In this document: positions 1-11,260 of the stretch, in pieces
Numbering within the stretch: position 1 is the stretch's first letter
Layout: the number at the start of each line of letters is the position of its first letter
DNA from: Siphonodentalium dalli
Lineage: Eukaryota; Mollusca; Scaphopoda; Gadilida; Siphonodentaliidae
Length of the DNA stretch: 64,000 nucleotides
Direction of reading: 5' to 3'
NCBI GenBank assembly: GCA_032622095.1
Contig: CP136063.1
Span: 122,098,723-122,162,722, forward strand
The notes under the pieces: generated by a model
What the model saw: only the letters and a program-made list of their open reading frames with translations
Database searches by the model: none
What the model was told of the DNA's origin: nothing
Position numbers and translations under genes: made by a program

Positions 1-546
1 TGTGTTATAGAGTCGGGGAGCGAGTACACCGTGGAATGCTAAAGGTGAAGGTAACTGAAGAATGACCTTCACCTGATACATGCGACACGGATGACATCGC
101 GTTTATTTGATTTGTACATAATATCTAAATAATTTAAACTGGTGAATGAATGGGGGAACGGATTTTTGTGAGCGGGAAATGTATTTAACTAGCTGTTGTA
201 GATCTGGGTTTTTCCAGATCAAATTTGGCTGTGGGATAGCCCTGTCGTACACTTGGGGATTTATTTTAAAAAGTAAACACATGACCTATGATTTTTCTTG
301 CATTTTCGTGATCAACTGGTGTCAATCTAGCTGGGTAAACATCACTGGTATGGCCTGCAGGCTTCAATTCAGTGAATTTGGCCGAAACGTTAACACTGTC
401 GCCTATGGGAAACCATTTAGTTCAGTGATTCCTACAAGTCTAAATATAGTATATGTGTAGATGTCTGCACAAACTACCAAAATATAGATAATTGCATTGA
501 CATATCATATGCATATAGATATACCATAAAGCACATAACTGATGTT
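1..546. other. No gene or repeat recognised
   Basis: Unique-looking A+T-rich DNA. The longest frame here (146-460, plus) has a low-complexity, Cys- and aromatic-rich translation with no recognisable family, so I treat it as a chance frame. Confidence 0.5.
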
Positions 547-767
547 TTAACCCTTTGTTTTTGTATCAGCCCATATACCCTGTGCCAATGCATTCTCTTA
601 TATATGCGAGTCGACCATAGGTCGCCTCGCATATATAAGAGAATGCATTGGCCTAACAATTATAATTTTTTTTTAAATTTTTTTACAATTTTAATAATTT
701 ATTCTTATATTCGTTATTTTGTAGGTTTAGGGCCGATGAGATCGGCCCCTGGCACTCAAAGGGTTAA
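547..767. mobile_element. piggyBac-like MITE, TTAA-flanked
   Basis: The block starts TTAACCCTTTG (547-557) and ends CAAAGGGTTAA (757-767). These are perfect short inverted termini immediately inside a TTAA at each end, which is the target-site and terminus pattern of piggyBac-superfamily elements. It has no coding capacity. It carries an internal 26-bp perfect inverted repeat (585-651) and near its right end a short palindromic GGGCCGAT/ATCGGCCC pair. Related copies lie at 2854-3107 and 19716-19921, which share 'gaatgc..tggaaca.gatct' sequence. Superfamily assignment is inference from termini only. Confidence 0.65.
585..651. repeat. Perfect 26-bp inverted repeat (hairpin)
   Basis: Left arm 585-610 (ccaatgcattctctta...) is the exact reverse complement of 626-651. 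The 15-base spacer contains a further CGACC/GGTCG pair (612-616 and 620-624), so the whole block can extrude as one cruciform. It is the core of the surrounding TTAA-flanked MITE. Confidence 0.9.
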
Positions 768-1580
768 TAATGAAGTTAAATGAGCAGTATTACCATGTAT
801 GTCGATATTATTAAATTGTTTTTAGCTGAACTATATACACGTTTTCTTTTATGGCATATCGCCAATGTAAACACATGTGCCTCGCTATTAAATCTGCAAT
901 TTTTTCATGTCATGGGCCTGGCTTGTTTGTTAGGCAATGCCTTTTTATTATACAGAAAATAATTTGTATATTTCTAATTTACCAAGATTTGTATCAGTTT
1001 ATCATTTGTATAAATAACACCAGCATATATATTTTAAAACTTTTAATGGATTCGCGACTGGACGATGCAGTGCCACCTCTAGTTTTGAATATCCCCTCAA
1101 TAGTTGATTGTAAGAAGGGCAGCTGACCCACGACATTGTACTTATGTGAACACCCACCCCCACCACCTGACATTACAAGAGTTAATACCCTTAATAATCC
1201 ACCATCAATATCTCTCTGCTCTTAGAATAATTCTGAATGTGAACTGCAGGCATTGAACTGGAAAGCACCATATTTATATGAGAGTGCAAGTCCACTATTA
1301 GAGTCAGCTAATGTCTTATAAACATTGAGACATCTTCATCATATCCATAGTTTATAGCTAGATGAAGATGTGATTGCTAGAAAACTAATTTGCAAAGCAG
1401 TTCTGTCAAATTTGATAGAGTATGTACTCATTAGGGTCCAGACACAATGTGTTTTATTGATAAAATGTTAATACTGCAAACATACCACACATGATCTACC
1501 GAGATTGAGATTTTTTTCTATTGGTACAAAGAAAGCCTGGGCCCTTATGGTTATAATTGGGGAGAATCCAAGCACATCAA
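768..1580. other. No gene recognised
   Basis: A+T-rich DNA. A short inverted pair (acatcttcatc near 1331, gatgaagatgt near 1362) is the only structure I see. Small overlapping frames at 780-1126 have no recognisable motif. Confidence 0.45.
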
Positions 1581-1730
1581 CAACATGTGCACCACATAGA
1601 TTATCATCAAGAACATGTGAGCCACAGAGATTGTCCTCAACAACATGTGCACCACAGAGATTATCCTCAACATCATGTGCACCACAGAGATTGTCCTCAA
1701 CAACATCTGCACCACAGAGATTATCCTCAG
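1581..1730 (+). repeat. Minisatellite, 30-bp unit, five copies
   Basis: Five consecutive 30-bp units begin at 1581, 1611, 1641, 1671 and 1701, based on 'caacatgtgcaccacagaga' plus ttatcctcaa, with one to a few substitutions per unit. Because 30 is a multiple of three the array keeps frames open on both strands. One plus frame (1505-1819) reads as a decapeptide repeat of the STTCAPQRLS type. No signal peptide, flanking conserved sequence or splice pattern supports a real protein, so I annotate only the DNA repeat. Confidence 0.9.
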
Positions 1731-1879
1731 AAAAAGGTGTTTTTCCACTGATGTTTAGTAATTTTCTGGGGTACCCTAATTTGAAACATGTCTTAATAAA
1801 TCTGGCCTGTGATGACTGAACAAAACATGAGGATATACCTCATCCCTATGTGGTTCAAGAATATACAAAAGATAAATCA

Positions 1880-2640
1880 TATGATGATGGCAGTTCTACC
1901 CAACCTCCCCCCCCCCCAACCCACCCATCCACCTAGGTGAACATCCTGGCTTAGTTTTCAAACTCATTTCAGAAACCCCTCTTGCGAACGCATATCCCAA
2001 AAAACTTTCAAATCCGTTGGATAATTGTTCAAGATAACCCCGGCCAACTTTTCGGGATGGATAGACAACCAGACAGATGGACAGACAGCCGGAACCCATT
2101 CCTATATCCCCTGCAGAAATATTTTCGGGCGGGGAATTAGACTCTTGAACAGCTACGCATTACACAGTGTGTCACTTTACAGCCACTATAAATAACTTCT
2201 CGGGACAATCACCTGATTCGCTGCATCCCTTCTTTACTGATAAATGTTTTGACTGGCTGACACTGATGTAATGCTTCTTGGAAATCTTCTTGGAAATCCC
2301 AGATATTTTCTTTAGACTATACACATTTGTTCAAGAGTCTAATTTTAATTAGAACTGTGATTATAGAGATACAGGGATGAACATATTTTACACCCTAAGG
2401 GCCATAACTTAAGAAGAAGTAATGCATGGACAAAACCTGTTACATGTGGATATTGTTCCCTTCATGCTGAAACGGTTGATGAAGCTGAAGGCATCACTCT
2501 CACCTAAAAAAAAGTTCTGAAGGGTACACAGGTTTTGAAAATGTAATGAAGGGTACACAGCTGGAGTTTGCTGGCTATTGATGTAATCTGTTTAAAAATT
2601 GGTTCAGAAGAACTCCGGTTATGACCACTGGTACTCAATC
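1880..2640. repeat. Degenerate dispersed-repeat fragments and C-run
   Basis: An 11-base C-run at 1907-1917 is followed by ggatggatagacaacc/agacagatggacagac (about 2056-2085) and 'cctatatcccctgcaga' (2102-2118), the usual 3' tail style of short bivalve repeats. A 'aagggccataactta' block at about 2398-2412 is a fragment of the 'gggccataactc' family seen repeatedly further right. No gene is visible. Confidence 0.45.
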
Positions 2641-2853
2641 GAGTTGATGTCCTCTTCAAGAATCTTATTTTATACCGATTCGCGCCTCAAAGACGCTTTA
2701 AGCGGTTTAAAGTAGCATATTTATATTACACATCATTAGAAGGAGAATTGTTTACTGACCCAACCAAATCAATCATGCCATGTAACGACCCCATACCTCT
2801 TGTATTTATTGAAAACATCACCATAGTTGGAGAACTTTCTATAGGATTATTTA

Positions 2854-3107
2854 TTTAAACCCTTCCATGACGGGAGCTTCCTGAAATTTTTCGAAAACCC
2901 TGTCAATGCAATTTTTCTCTTATATATGCTAATCTAGCACATATAACATATTGAATTGGCCTAACAATATTTACCTTTACATTGCAAGCCAGTGCATTAC
3001 CTTATATATGTGAGGCTCCCTACTGGAAATTTGCATATATATAAAAGAATGCTTGGAACATGATCTTTAATGCTGCACCAGCGCATCTCCCATCATGAAA
3101 TGGTTAA
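2854..3107. mobile_element. Diverged TTAA-type MITE
   Basis: The termini tttaaacccttccatgacgg (left) and the complement of catcatgaaatggttaaa (right) are imperfect inverted repeats. Inside are two partial hairpin arms containing 'cttatatatg' and 'gaatgcttggaacatgatct', shared with the elements at 547-767 and 19716-19921. This looks like an older, partly rearranged copy of the same family. Confidence 0.5.
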
Positions 3108-3240
3108 ATATTACTGAGGGTGAGGTAATTTTTGTTCTGGGGACCTGTGAGTAATACTGACGTACTGAGTCTATTGTATGCTCGTTCTAATGAACGCATG
3201 GGAAGGCATGGGGCTTCTCCCAAATTAGATCATACTTTGT

Positions 3241-3414
3241 TACAATAATGTCCTAAATAATCGACTCCTTAACCACAGCAGAATTATGGGCATTTTTTCA
3301 GGATTTAGTCGGAAATATGGCTTTAGTCAGCCATATTTCTGACTAAATCCTGAAAAAGTTACCCATATTAATTCTGCTGTGGTTAAGGAGTCGATTATTT
3401 AGGGCATTACCGTA
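3241..3414. mobile_element. Long-palindrome MITE, family B, TA-flanked
   Basis: Nearly the whole 174-bp element is one palindrome. The left arm begins tacaataatgtcctaaataa and the right arm ends ttatttagggcattaccgta. The arms continue inward through cagcagaattatggg and ggatttagtcggaaatatgg to a few-base loop near 3323-3328. The outermost bases are TA on both sides, as expected for Tc1/mariner-type target duplication. Further copies are at 28615-28705 (half-length) and 33387-33590. No coding capacity. Confidence 0.85.
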
Positions 3415-4243
3415 TGTTCATTGTTTCCATTGGGCTCTTTCATCTGCAGAGTAAGTTCTGATTAGCCAGCAGACTGTGGCTTAAATTAACAGCATATCTT
3501 TTTGTATCATTGTGGTTTCTTACAGCTAGGAGCAGGTGCAGTAGAAGTCACCTAGTTTGGAGGGCACTTTAATATATATATCCAACATAAATTAATGAAA
3601 ATGCATGTAAATGCCAAACACTTAACTCTATAGTCAAAACAAATCCATTTGAAAATTTGTGCAATTGGCTGATCAACTCTTCATGGCAATTAAATGGCCA
3701 TTATAAAATGTCGATGGTCAGGGACAAATGGGCATCCAGGGGGTCTGCAGCCCCCACTACCCTTGGCTAATGATTGTAAAAAAAATTGTATTAACATTGG
3801 GCAAAAACAGATGCTTTGTGTTGTGGCCCCCACCCATACCTTGCCTATCAGCGTTTCCATCACCAACTGGCATTGATGCCAGAACCAGCAGATTGGTTCT
3901 GGATTTCCAAAGCAAAGCCCAAGACTGACTTCAAAGAAAGATGTTAAATAGCTAATTTGCTTTGATAGATGTCCTTATATTGTTTAGATAACACATGCAA
4001 GTAATCCCACTGGGGCATCATTCTTCCCCCAACTATGGAAGCACAAAACGTGACAAGATTACCTTAGATAAATAGTGATTTATTGCTGTTTTTGTCACAG
4101 AGAATTCCTGTATTTTTTTTACTGTAGCATCATCTGACAGCTATTCTAGAACCAATAGCATTTCGTGAGGACACCTTAATACCTGTATTAACCCCATAGT
4201 GTTAGATATAGCACTAGATGTTGTAAAAAGAAGTGACATTGTA
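3415..4243. other. No gene recognised
   Basis: Unique A+T-rich DNA. Two overlapping plus frames of 60 and 66 codons (3694-3928) show no conserved motif and are probably chance. Confidence 0.4.
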
Positions 4244-4487
4244 TTAACCCTTTCAACACTGAATGGATTCTCCCATTCAGTTACAACAGTATGCATTGGA
4301 AAATCATCTATTATTCAGCTGGAGGGATATTCATGCAATTGAAGCAGATGACAGATACCACAATTAAGAACAGAAGGATTCATATTCATTTGTGGGAAAT
4401 GTTGAGATAATAAGAACTAATTATCTGAACATTTCTTAAATTAACTACGTGTACTCATTGATGAGTATTTAGTAAAGAATGGGTTAA
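4244..4487. mobile_element. piggyBac-like MITE, subfamily 2
   Basis: Begins TTAACCCTTTCAACACTGAA with a short inverted pair (gaatggattctcccattc), and ends AATGGGTTAA at 4478-4487. TTAA flanks both ends. A second member in reverse orientation at 34328-34549 shares the end ctgaatggattctcccat. The right end, with 'actcat.gatgagtattta', recurs at about 12735-12775 and 14760-14787 as solo fragments. Confidence 0.6.
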
Positions 4488-6420
4488 GGTGGCACTGAAG
4501 TGAACCATTTTTATATCCTCATTTATAATTATAGTATTTTTTAATCTCGATAACTTTTCAGAACTATAGCTACTCTTGAAATTCAAAGGGAGTTTAATAA
4601 TTTGTTTGTCAAAATTTGGTGATCTTTTTCTCCACAGAAAACATTTAAAAAAACAAATTGAACTGCAGTTTTATAATAATCCTCAAATAGGAAAGCAGAT
4701 GAAAGTCACATTATATATTAAAGAGGTCAATTAAATGTATACTTTATCAAAATAGCCATCCAATTTAGTACTATACCATTCAAATGTAAATGTATACTTT
4801 TATAAATGAATATTAAAGAGAATCCAAATGTTTAAACAGGGTTAAATGGAGTTATTCATCAATAGAAGGAGAAGTTCATTACAAAGGACACAGATCTACT
4901 TCGATACAGAAGAGAGTTTTTATAAGAGAAAATCATTGGGTGGGTATCTTTGATGTAAAATATAGGCTACACTGGTAATGTTATATATAATTGTGTAAAC
5001 TCTTCTCTAAATCGATGAAAATCAATCCAGTTTTTTTATTTTCTGTGATAACTCTTTGGATAAATATAACATAATAGGACATCTCTCCGTTAAATGTCAT
5101 GTTGAAGCAATGGATTTCCTATATTTGAGCAAATCATGTTTAATTTTGGCTGTGATTGGAATTCAAAGAAGGCCGGGGCGTGTCTTGAATAGCTTCACAT
5201 AAAAGGAAGTTCAATCAGATTTGGACAACCAGTATAGCAGCAAATATTTGTTAACATTCATTCTTTCATAGGATGTCAGATGTCTTCAACAAAATAATTC
5301 ACATTACAGGAGGAGCCCAATTATTAAAGTAACAATTTAGACATTTTTCCTTTAAGTCAGAGTTTTGTTGAACCAACAAAATGGTAATCGAAATCTGGGG
5401 AAGAAAGGGGAGGTTGCCAAATATTAAACTGTTTCCACTCTCTCCATGAGAAATTGCACAAGATTATATGACAATTTACGACAAACTACTGAAATTAAGA
5501 AAAAATTGTAACCTAAATTCACTTCAAATCGGTATTAAAAAGACAATACAGGAAAAACTCCAATTTCATTTTCTTTTCTCAATACAATATTGGTATTGAA
5601 TAGACTTTCCACTGATAGTCATATCTTCAATCATTTTAAAGTGATGTGAAACACTCCGGTCAGGTGATCAATAAGAAATTGTGCCATACTCTTGCTCAGT
5701 GGTTATTTTTATGAATATTAATTCAAATTGGCAAACACACACCATTATTCTTACATATTAATAAATGCAATGACTGTCAATGGCGAAATCGTTTGTGTTA
5801 GTTTATTGCCGATATTTGCATCCCGAATCAAGATGTAAATATTTACAATTGAGCGTAGTTCAGACGATGTTTTCTACGGTTGATTCCTTTGAAATTTTCG
5901 GCAATGTGAGTAGAAAGCTACATTCCCACAGCCTGAGCACTAACTTTATATCAATCAATTTCACGCACAAGAACAAGTCCATAATATGTCTTTAAGTTAT
6001 GGGCATTATGTGGGTCTTCCAAATTCAATTCACACATTAAAAATATTATTACTTTTATATTCACGATAATAATCCAAGCAACTTTGGAGCCTTTTCATGA
6101 GATGATTATACTGTCAGATATTGATACTTTTAGGCCTAATTTTACTGTTATTTTATTGCATATGTGGCTTCAATTGTGTAGTTAATTTTTTTTCCGATAT
6201 TTATTTGTGAAACTAATCCACCAATTTGACTTTATTTAATCTGGAGGTCACTTTGTCTATCAAACTGGTGAGATTATTTGTACTGGATTGAAAGCAAATC
6301 TATGATGTTATAACTAAAGTATTTGGTACTGCAGAATTAAAATTTTGTTTTGACTAATATTATTTTACTACCACCAAACTTGTACTACACAAAAATATGG
6401 CCAATGCTTGGGTGTGTTTG
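4488..6420. other. About 1.9 kb without gene or repeat
   Basis: A+T-rich single-copy-looking DNA. The 71-codon frame at 5780-5995 has no recognisable motif, and I see no splice-flanked conserved frame on either strand. Confidence 0.4.
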
Positions 6421-6812
6421 TCAATGTTCCGACCCATAAACCTTAGTAAACAAGTAAAACTGGATTAAACTCAATCCATGTGGAAACAAGAGATTGCACT
6501 GCGGGTGGCATACCCACACGGGTGTCATACCCACACGGTGGCAAATTCGAACCAACAAAGTATCATAAACAAAGATAAATAACTGTATAATGGAAAACAT
6601 CCATACCAAATTTCATTGATATCCGTCATCCGTTGGTGGAGATACGGGAAAAAAACCAACACTTCCAAATCTACAAGATGAACGACTATAGAACGGAAAA
6701 CCAGAAAAAGAAAAAAACGATTGAACTCTTAATAAAATGATTGAACACTCAATTCATGGTTGTGAAAATATATACCAAATCCTGAAAAAAATGAAAGTGT
6801 CAATGACACTGT
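6421..6812. repeat. Dispersed repeat, 'tagtgaacatccat' family
   Basis: Contains the family signature 'aacatccataccaaattt' with 'ggtggagata' and 'aacggaaaaccagaaaaaga'. The same blocks recur at 8957-9540, 12790-13100, 14479-14660 and 45080-45260, usually followed by a 'gacgaggtcaatccagtata' tail. Non-coding. Confidence 0.6.
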
Positions 6813-8930
6813 AGCTCAACTTGGAAAGGGAATAATTTAATGTATTACAGTCAATGGAGCGATTAGGAATGTGGAAAGTTGAATGTCTAATACTAGTTTA
6901 TAGACATGAAGAGAAAAGTAAAATCCAAGATGGCTGCTGGCGGCCATGTTTTCGGCCGAATGACCCCAAAATGATTGTATCCCATCTACATGTCATCGTT
7001 AACATCCATGACAAATTTTATGACGATCAGACTAAAGGTACGACCTGTAGCCTATGCTAAAGAATTTAGTCATACAAAGAGTAAAATCCAAGATGGCTGC
7101 TGGCGGCCATGTTTTTTGGCCGAATGACACCAAAATGACTCGTTCCCATCTACATTCCAATTTCAACAGCCATGACAAATTTTATGATGATCAGACTAAA
7201 TGTACGACCTGTAGCCCGTGCTAAAGGATTTAGTCATACAAAGAGTAAAATCAAAGATGGCTGCTGGCGGCCATGTTTTTCTGCCGAATGACCCCAAAAT
7301 TACTCGTTCCCATTTACATTCCAATTTCAACAGCCATGACAAATTTTATGTTGATCAGACTAAAGGTACGACCTGTAGCCCGTGCTAAAGGATTTAGTCA
7401 TACAAAGAGTAAAATCAAAGATGGCTGCTGGCGGCCATGTTTTTCTGCCGAATGACCCCAAAATGACTCGTTCCCATCTACATGTCATTATTAACATTCA
7501 CGACAAATTTTATGATGATCAGACTAAAGGTACAACCTGTAGCCCGTGCTAAAGGATTTAGTCATACAAAGAGTAAAATCCAAGATGGCTGCTGGCGACC
7601 ATGTTTTTTGGCCGAATGACCCCAAAATTACTCGTTCCCATCTACATGTCATTGTTAACATCCATGACAAATTTTATGATGATCAGACGAACAGTACGAC
7701 CTGTGGCCCGTGCTAATGGATTAAATTTTGAAATCCAAGATGGCCACTGGCGGCCATGTTTATTGGCCGAATGACCCCAAAATTACTCGTTCCCATCTAC
7801 ATTCCAATTTCAACAGCCATAACAAATTTTATGATGATCAGACTAAAGGTACGGCCTGTAGCCCGTGCTAAAGGATTTAGTCATACAAAGAGTAAAATCC
7901 AAGATGGCTGCTGGCGGCCATGTTTTTTTGGCCGATTGACCCCAAAATGACTCGTTCCCATCTACATGTCATTATTAACATTCTTGACAAATTTTATGAT
8001 GATCAGACTAAAAGTAGGACCTGTAGCCCGTGCTAAAGGATTTAGTCATACAAAGAGTAAAATCCAAGATGGCTGCTGGCGGCCATGTTTTTTGGCCGAA
8101 TGACCCCAAAATTACTCGTTCCCATCTACATGTCAATATTAACATCCATGACAAATTTGATGATGATCAGACTAAAGGTACGACCTGTAGCCCGTGCTAA
8201 AGAATTTAGTCATACAAAGAGTAAAATCCAAGAAGGCTGCTGGCCGCCATGTTTTTTGGCCGAATGACCCCAAAATTACTCGTTCCCATCTACATGTCAA
8301 TATTAACATCCATGACAAATTTCATGATGATCAGACGAACAGTACGACCTGTGGCCCGTGCTAATGGATTGAATTTTGAAATCCAAGATGGCCGCTGGCG
8401 GCCAAGTTTTTTGTCCGAATGACCCCAAAATGACTCGTTCCCATCTACATTCCAATTTCAACAGCCATGACAAATTTCATGATGATCGGACTAAAGGTAC
8501 GACCTGTAGCCCGTGCTAAAGGATTTAGTCATACAAAGAGTGAAATCAAAGATGCCTGTTGGCGGCCATGTTTTTTGGCCGAATGACCCCAAAATGACTC
8601 GTTCCCATCTACATGTTATTATTAACATTCTTGACAAATTTTATGATGATCAGACTAAAAGTACGACCTGTAGCCCGTGCTAAAGAATTTAGTCATACAA
8701 AGAGTAAAATCCAAGATGGCTGCTGGCGGCCATGTTTTTGGGCCGAATGACCCCAAAATTACTTGTTCCCATCTACATGTCAATATTAACATCCATGACA
8801 AATTTCATGACGATCAGACAAACAGTACGCCCTGTAGCCCGTGCTAATGGATTGAATTTTGAAATGCAAGATGGCCACTGGCGGTCATGTTTTTTTACCG
8901 AATGACCCCAAAATTAATCATTCTGGTCTA
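6813..8930 (+). repeat. Tandem array of ~164-bp units, 13 copies
   Basis: Unit hallmark 'aaaatccaagatggctgctg' followed by gcggccatg, a gaatgaccccaaaat box, gacaaatttta and a ggtacgacctgtagcccgtg box. Unit anchors fall at about 6918, 7081, 7245, 7409, 7573, 7729, 7892, 8057, 8221, 8378, 8540, 8704 and 8861. Most spacings are 162-165 bp. Three variant units (7729, 8378, 8861) have 'attttgaaat' instead of 'aaagagtaaaat' and follow their neighbour by 156-157 bp. Left of the array, at 6813, is tagctcaactt, the left terminus seen again at 13131. The right terminus is missing because the array runs into another repeat. Confidence 0.9.
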
Positions 8931-8956
8931 AATGTTGATGTCAACAGCTATGACAA

Positions 8957-9540
8957 ATGATGGAAAACTCCGTTGAATGCCCTCATAGTAGTGAACATCC
9001 ATACCAAATTTCCACCAGTGGTGGAGATATCTGCTCGGACGGACAAAAAAAAAAAACATTTCCAGATAAACAAAGATGAATAACTCTAAAACGGAAAATC
9101 CGGAAAAAACGATTGAACAATCCAACGGACGCACAAGGTCAATACAGTATACCCCCCATTCTCTTCGAAAGTGGGGGTATAATTACATGGCAGTCTGATG
9201 ATATCATGATTGGTAAAATGACATCGCAGCTGTGAAAATATATACCAAATCCTGAGAAAAAAAAATGATGGAAAACTCCGTTGAATGCCCTCATAGTAGT
9301 GAACATCCATACCAAATTTCCACCAGTGGTGGAGATATCTGCTCGGACGGACCAAAAAAAACAATATTTCCAGATAAACAAAGATGAATAACTCTAAAAC
9401 GGAAAATCCGGAAAAAACGATTGAACAATCCAACGGACGCACAAGGTCAATACAGTATACCCCCCATTCTCTTCGAAAGTGGGGGTATAATTACATGGCA
9501 GTCTGATGATATCATGATTGGTAAAATGACATCGCAGCTA
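8957..9540. repeat. Tandem duplication, 308-bp period
   Basis: 8957-9230 repeats at 9265-9538 almost without change, apart from A-run length near 9047/9350. Each copy carries the 'tagtgaacatccatac' block and ends with cccccattctcttcgaaagt, whose gggggtat forms an inverted pair with the preceding atacccccc. The 34 bases between copies match sequence near 6768, suggesting exchange between members of this family. Confidence 0.9.
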
Positions 9541-10107
9541 CAATGGATAGAATGAATAGAAGCTAAATGAATATGCAAGAAGTCCCCATTAGATACCTTC
9601 TCACTTCGACAGGAGGTCATAAAATAATAAAGACAAATGACATTGGCATTCAAAGGTGATAAGCAACTTCTTAACATTTATTGGGGAAACTTCAATACGT
9701 AATATTACATGTTGAGGGTTAAACTATTTGGTCTCTATTTAGATCATGTAAATAGACATGATGAAGTGAACCTGCCCAGGCAACTGATGCTCAGAATATC
9801 TCTGGGGATGAGGTAGCTTTCATGTACAGACAGAGTAATAATATGGATGATGCCTGCTGGCATCCTAGTGGAATTTATTATTCACCCACGGCCTATAAAT
9901 GGCATCAGAAAACATATCTGAAAACATATGATTAATTTCATTGCATGACTATATAAAATAACTTTTTCAGCTTTGATATTGCAATTGCATGACATAGATT
10001 AATCCAGTACATATGGGTGCTAGCATGCTTGAATATGCATACAAAACAACATGCAGTGGTTGTCCTTTTATGACACATGCACAGCTAGACACAAACATTT
10101 ACATTTG
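9541..10107. other. No gene recognised
   Basis: A+T-rich DNA without clear repeats or conserved frames. Confidence 0.4.
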
Positions 10108-10540
10108 CTCATGAAGGCTGTGCCATGGCCCTTCAGTGAATCCACAACCCATGGAACTTCCTGGACGTCAAGTCAAAAATAAAATTGGAAAGCAATATTA
10201 CGGTCAGTAGAATAGAAATGAGTTAACCAACTCAATTAATTGGTCATTGCGCCTTAATTGCGCCTTAATTGCCACTGAAGGACCATGGTCAAGGGGCACT
10301 TTTAACTTTTTTTAACTCATGAAGGCTGTGCCATGGCCCTTCAGTGAATCCACAACCCATGGAACTTCCTGGACGTCAAGTCAAAAATAAAATTGGAAAG
10401 CAATATTACGGTCAGTAGAATAGAAATGAGTTAACCAACTCAATTAATTGGTCATTGCACCTTAATTGCGCCTTAATTGCCACTGAAGGACCATGGTCAA
10501 GGGGCACTTTTAACTTTTTTAACTTTTTAACTTTTAACAA
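10108..10540. repeat. Tandem duplication, 208-bp period
   Basis: ctcatgaaggctgtgccatg at 10108 recurs at 10316 and the copies are almost identical over their length. Within each unit ccatggcccttcagtg and cactgaaggaccatgg form an inverted pair, so each unit can fold. The second copy runs straight into the 178-bp duplication described next. Confidence 0.9.
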
Positions 10541-10825
10541 GAGCTAGCTATGCTGGGCGTGCAAAATACGCCCTCTCTGGGGAAAATTTCAGGGATTTTC
10601 TAAGTCAAATTACGTCAAATAAGGGGCACAACTCCGGTGAAAATTGCGCCTTAATTGCCACTGAAGGACCATGGTCAAGGGGCACTTTTAACTTTTTTAA
10701 CTTTTTAACTTTTAACAAGAGCTAGCTATGCTGGGCGTGCAAAATACGCCCTCTCTGGGGAAAATTTCAGGGATTTTCTAAGTCAAATTACGTCAAATAA
10801 GGGGCACAACTCCGGTGAAAATTGG
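10462..10825. repeat. Overlapping tandem duplication, 178-bp period
   Basis: The stretch containing gaaggaccatggtcaagg (10485), acaagagctagctatgctgg and aaggggcacaactccggtga repeats 178 bp later (10663 onwards) essentially without substitutions. It overlaps the end of the 208-bp duplication, so two successive duplication events used different boundaries. Confidence 0.9.
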
Positions 10826-11260
10826 CGGACGGAACCCAAATTCGAACTTGAGCTGTCTTTTCTCCTAATAAACCCACATACCAAATTTGATAGAAATTGG
10901 TTCACTCTAGTTAAAGTTATCTTCGGACAACAAATTTCAGGGATTTTCTAAGTCTCATTACGTAAAAAAAGGGGCCATAACTCTCGCAAAAATTATCGGA
11001 TTAAAACGAAATTCGGACTTGAGCTGTATTTTGATATATGTAATCCACAAAAAAACGGGTTTTGCGTATAAACATTCCAAAATCGAGTTATCATCCAGAA
11101 ACCAAAAAACATAAGAAAAACTGAATTTTCTGAGTCGAAAAAGGGGCATAACTCTGCCAAAAATGGTCGGACAAAACCCAAGTTCGAACTTGACCTGTGT
11201 TTTGGTGGGAGAAAGTAATATACCAAATTTGGATTCATTCCGATAAACTATACTAAAGTT
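10826..11260. repeat. 'gggccataactc' dispersed repeats
   Basis: Two to three degenerate units: 'ggggccataactctcgc' at about 10972 and 'ggggcataactctgcc' at about 11142. Each is followed by gga.aaaacc, attcg.acttgagctgt, 'accaaattt' and 'aaagttatcatc'. The same unit occurs at 20150-21255, 24790-24930, 27850-27985, 39500-39680, 43290-43480, 43780-44260 and 45990-46215. Short minus-strand frames here are translations of the repeat. Confidence 0.7.

Noticed and set aside
7273-8267. Recurring 60-64-codon frames in the 6.8-8.9 kb array, possible short secreted-protein family
   Set aside because: Each is one unit of the ~164-bp repeat read in one frame; unit lengths vary without regard to frame.
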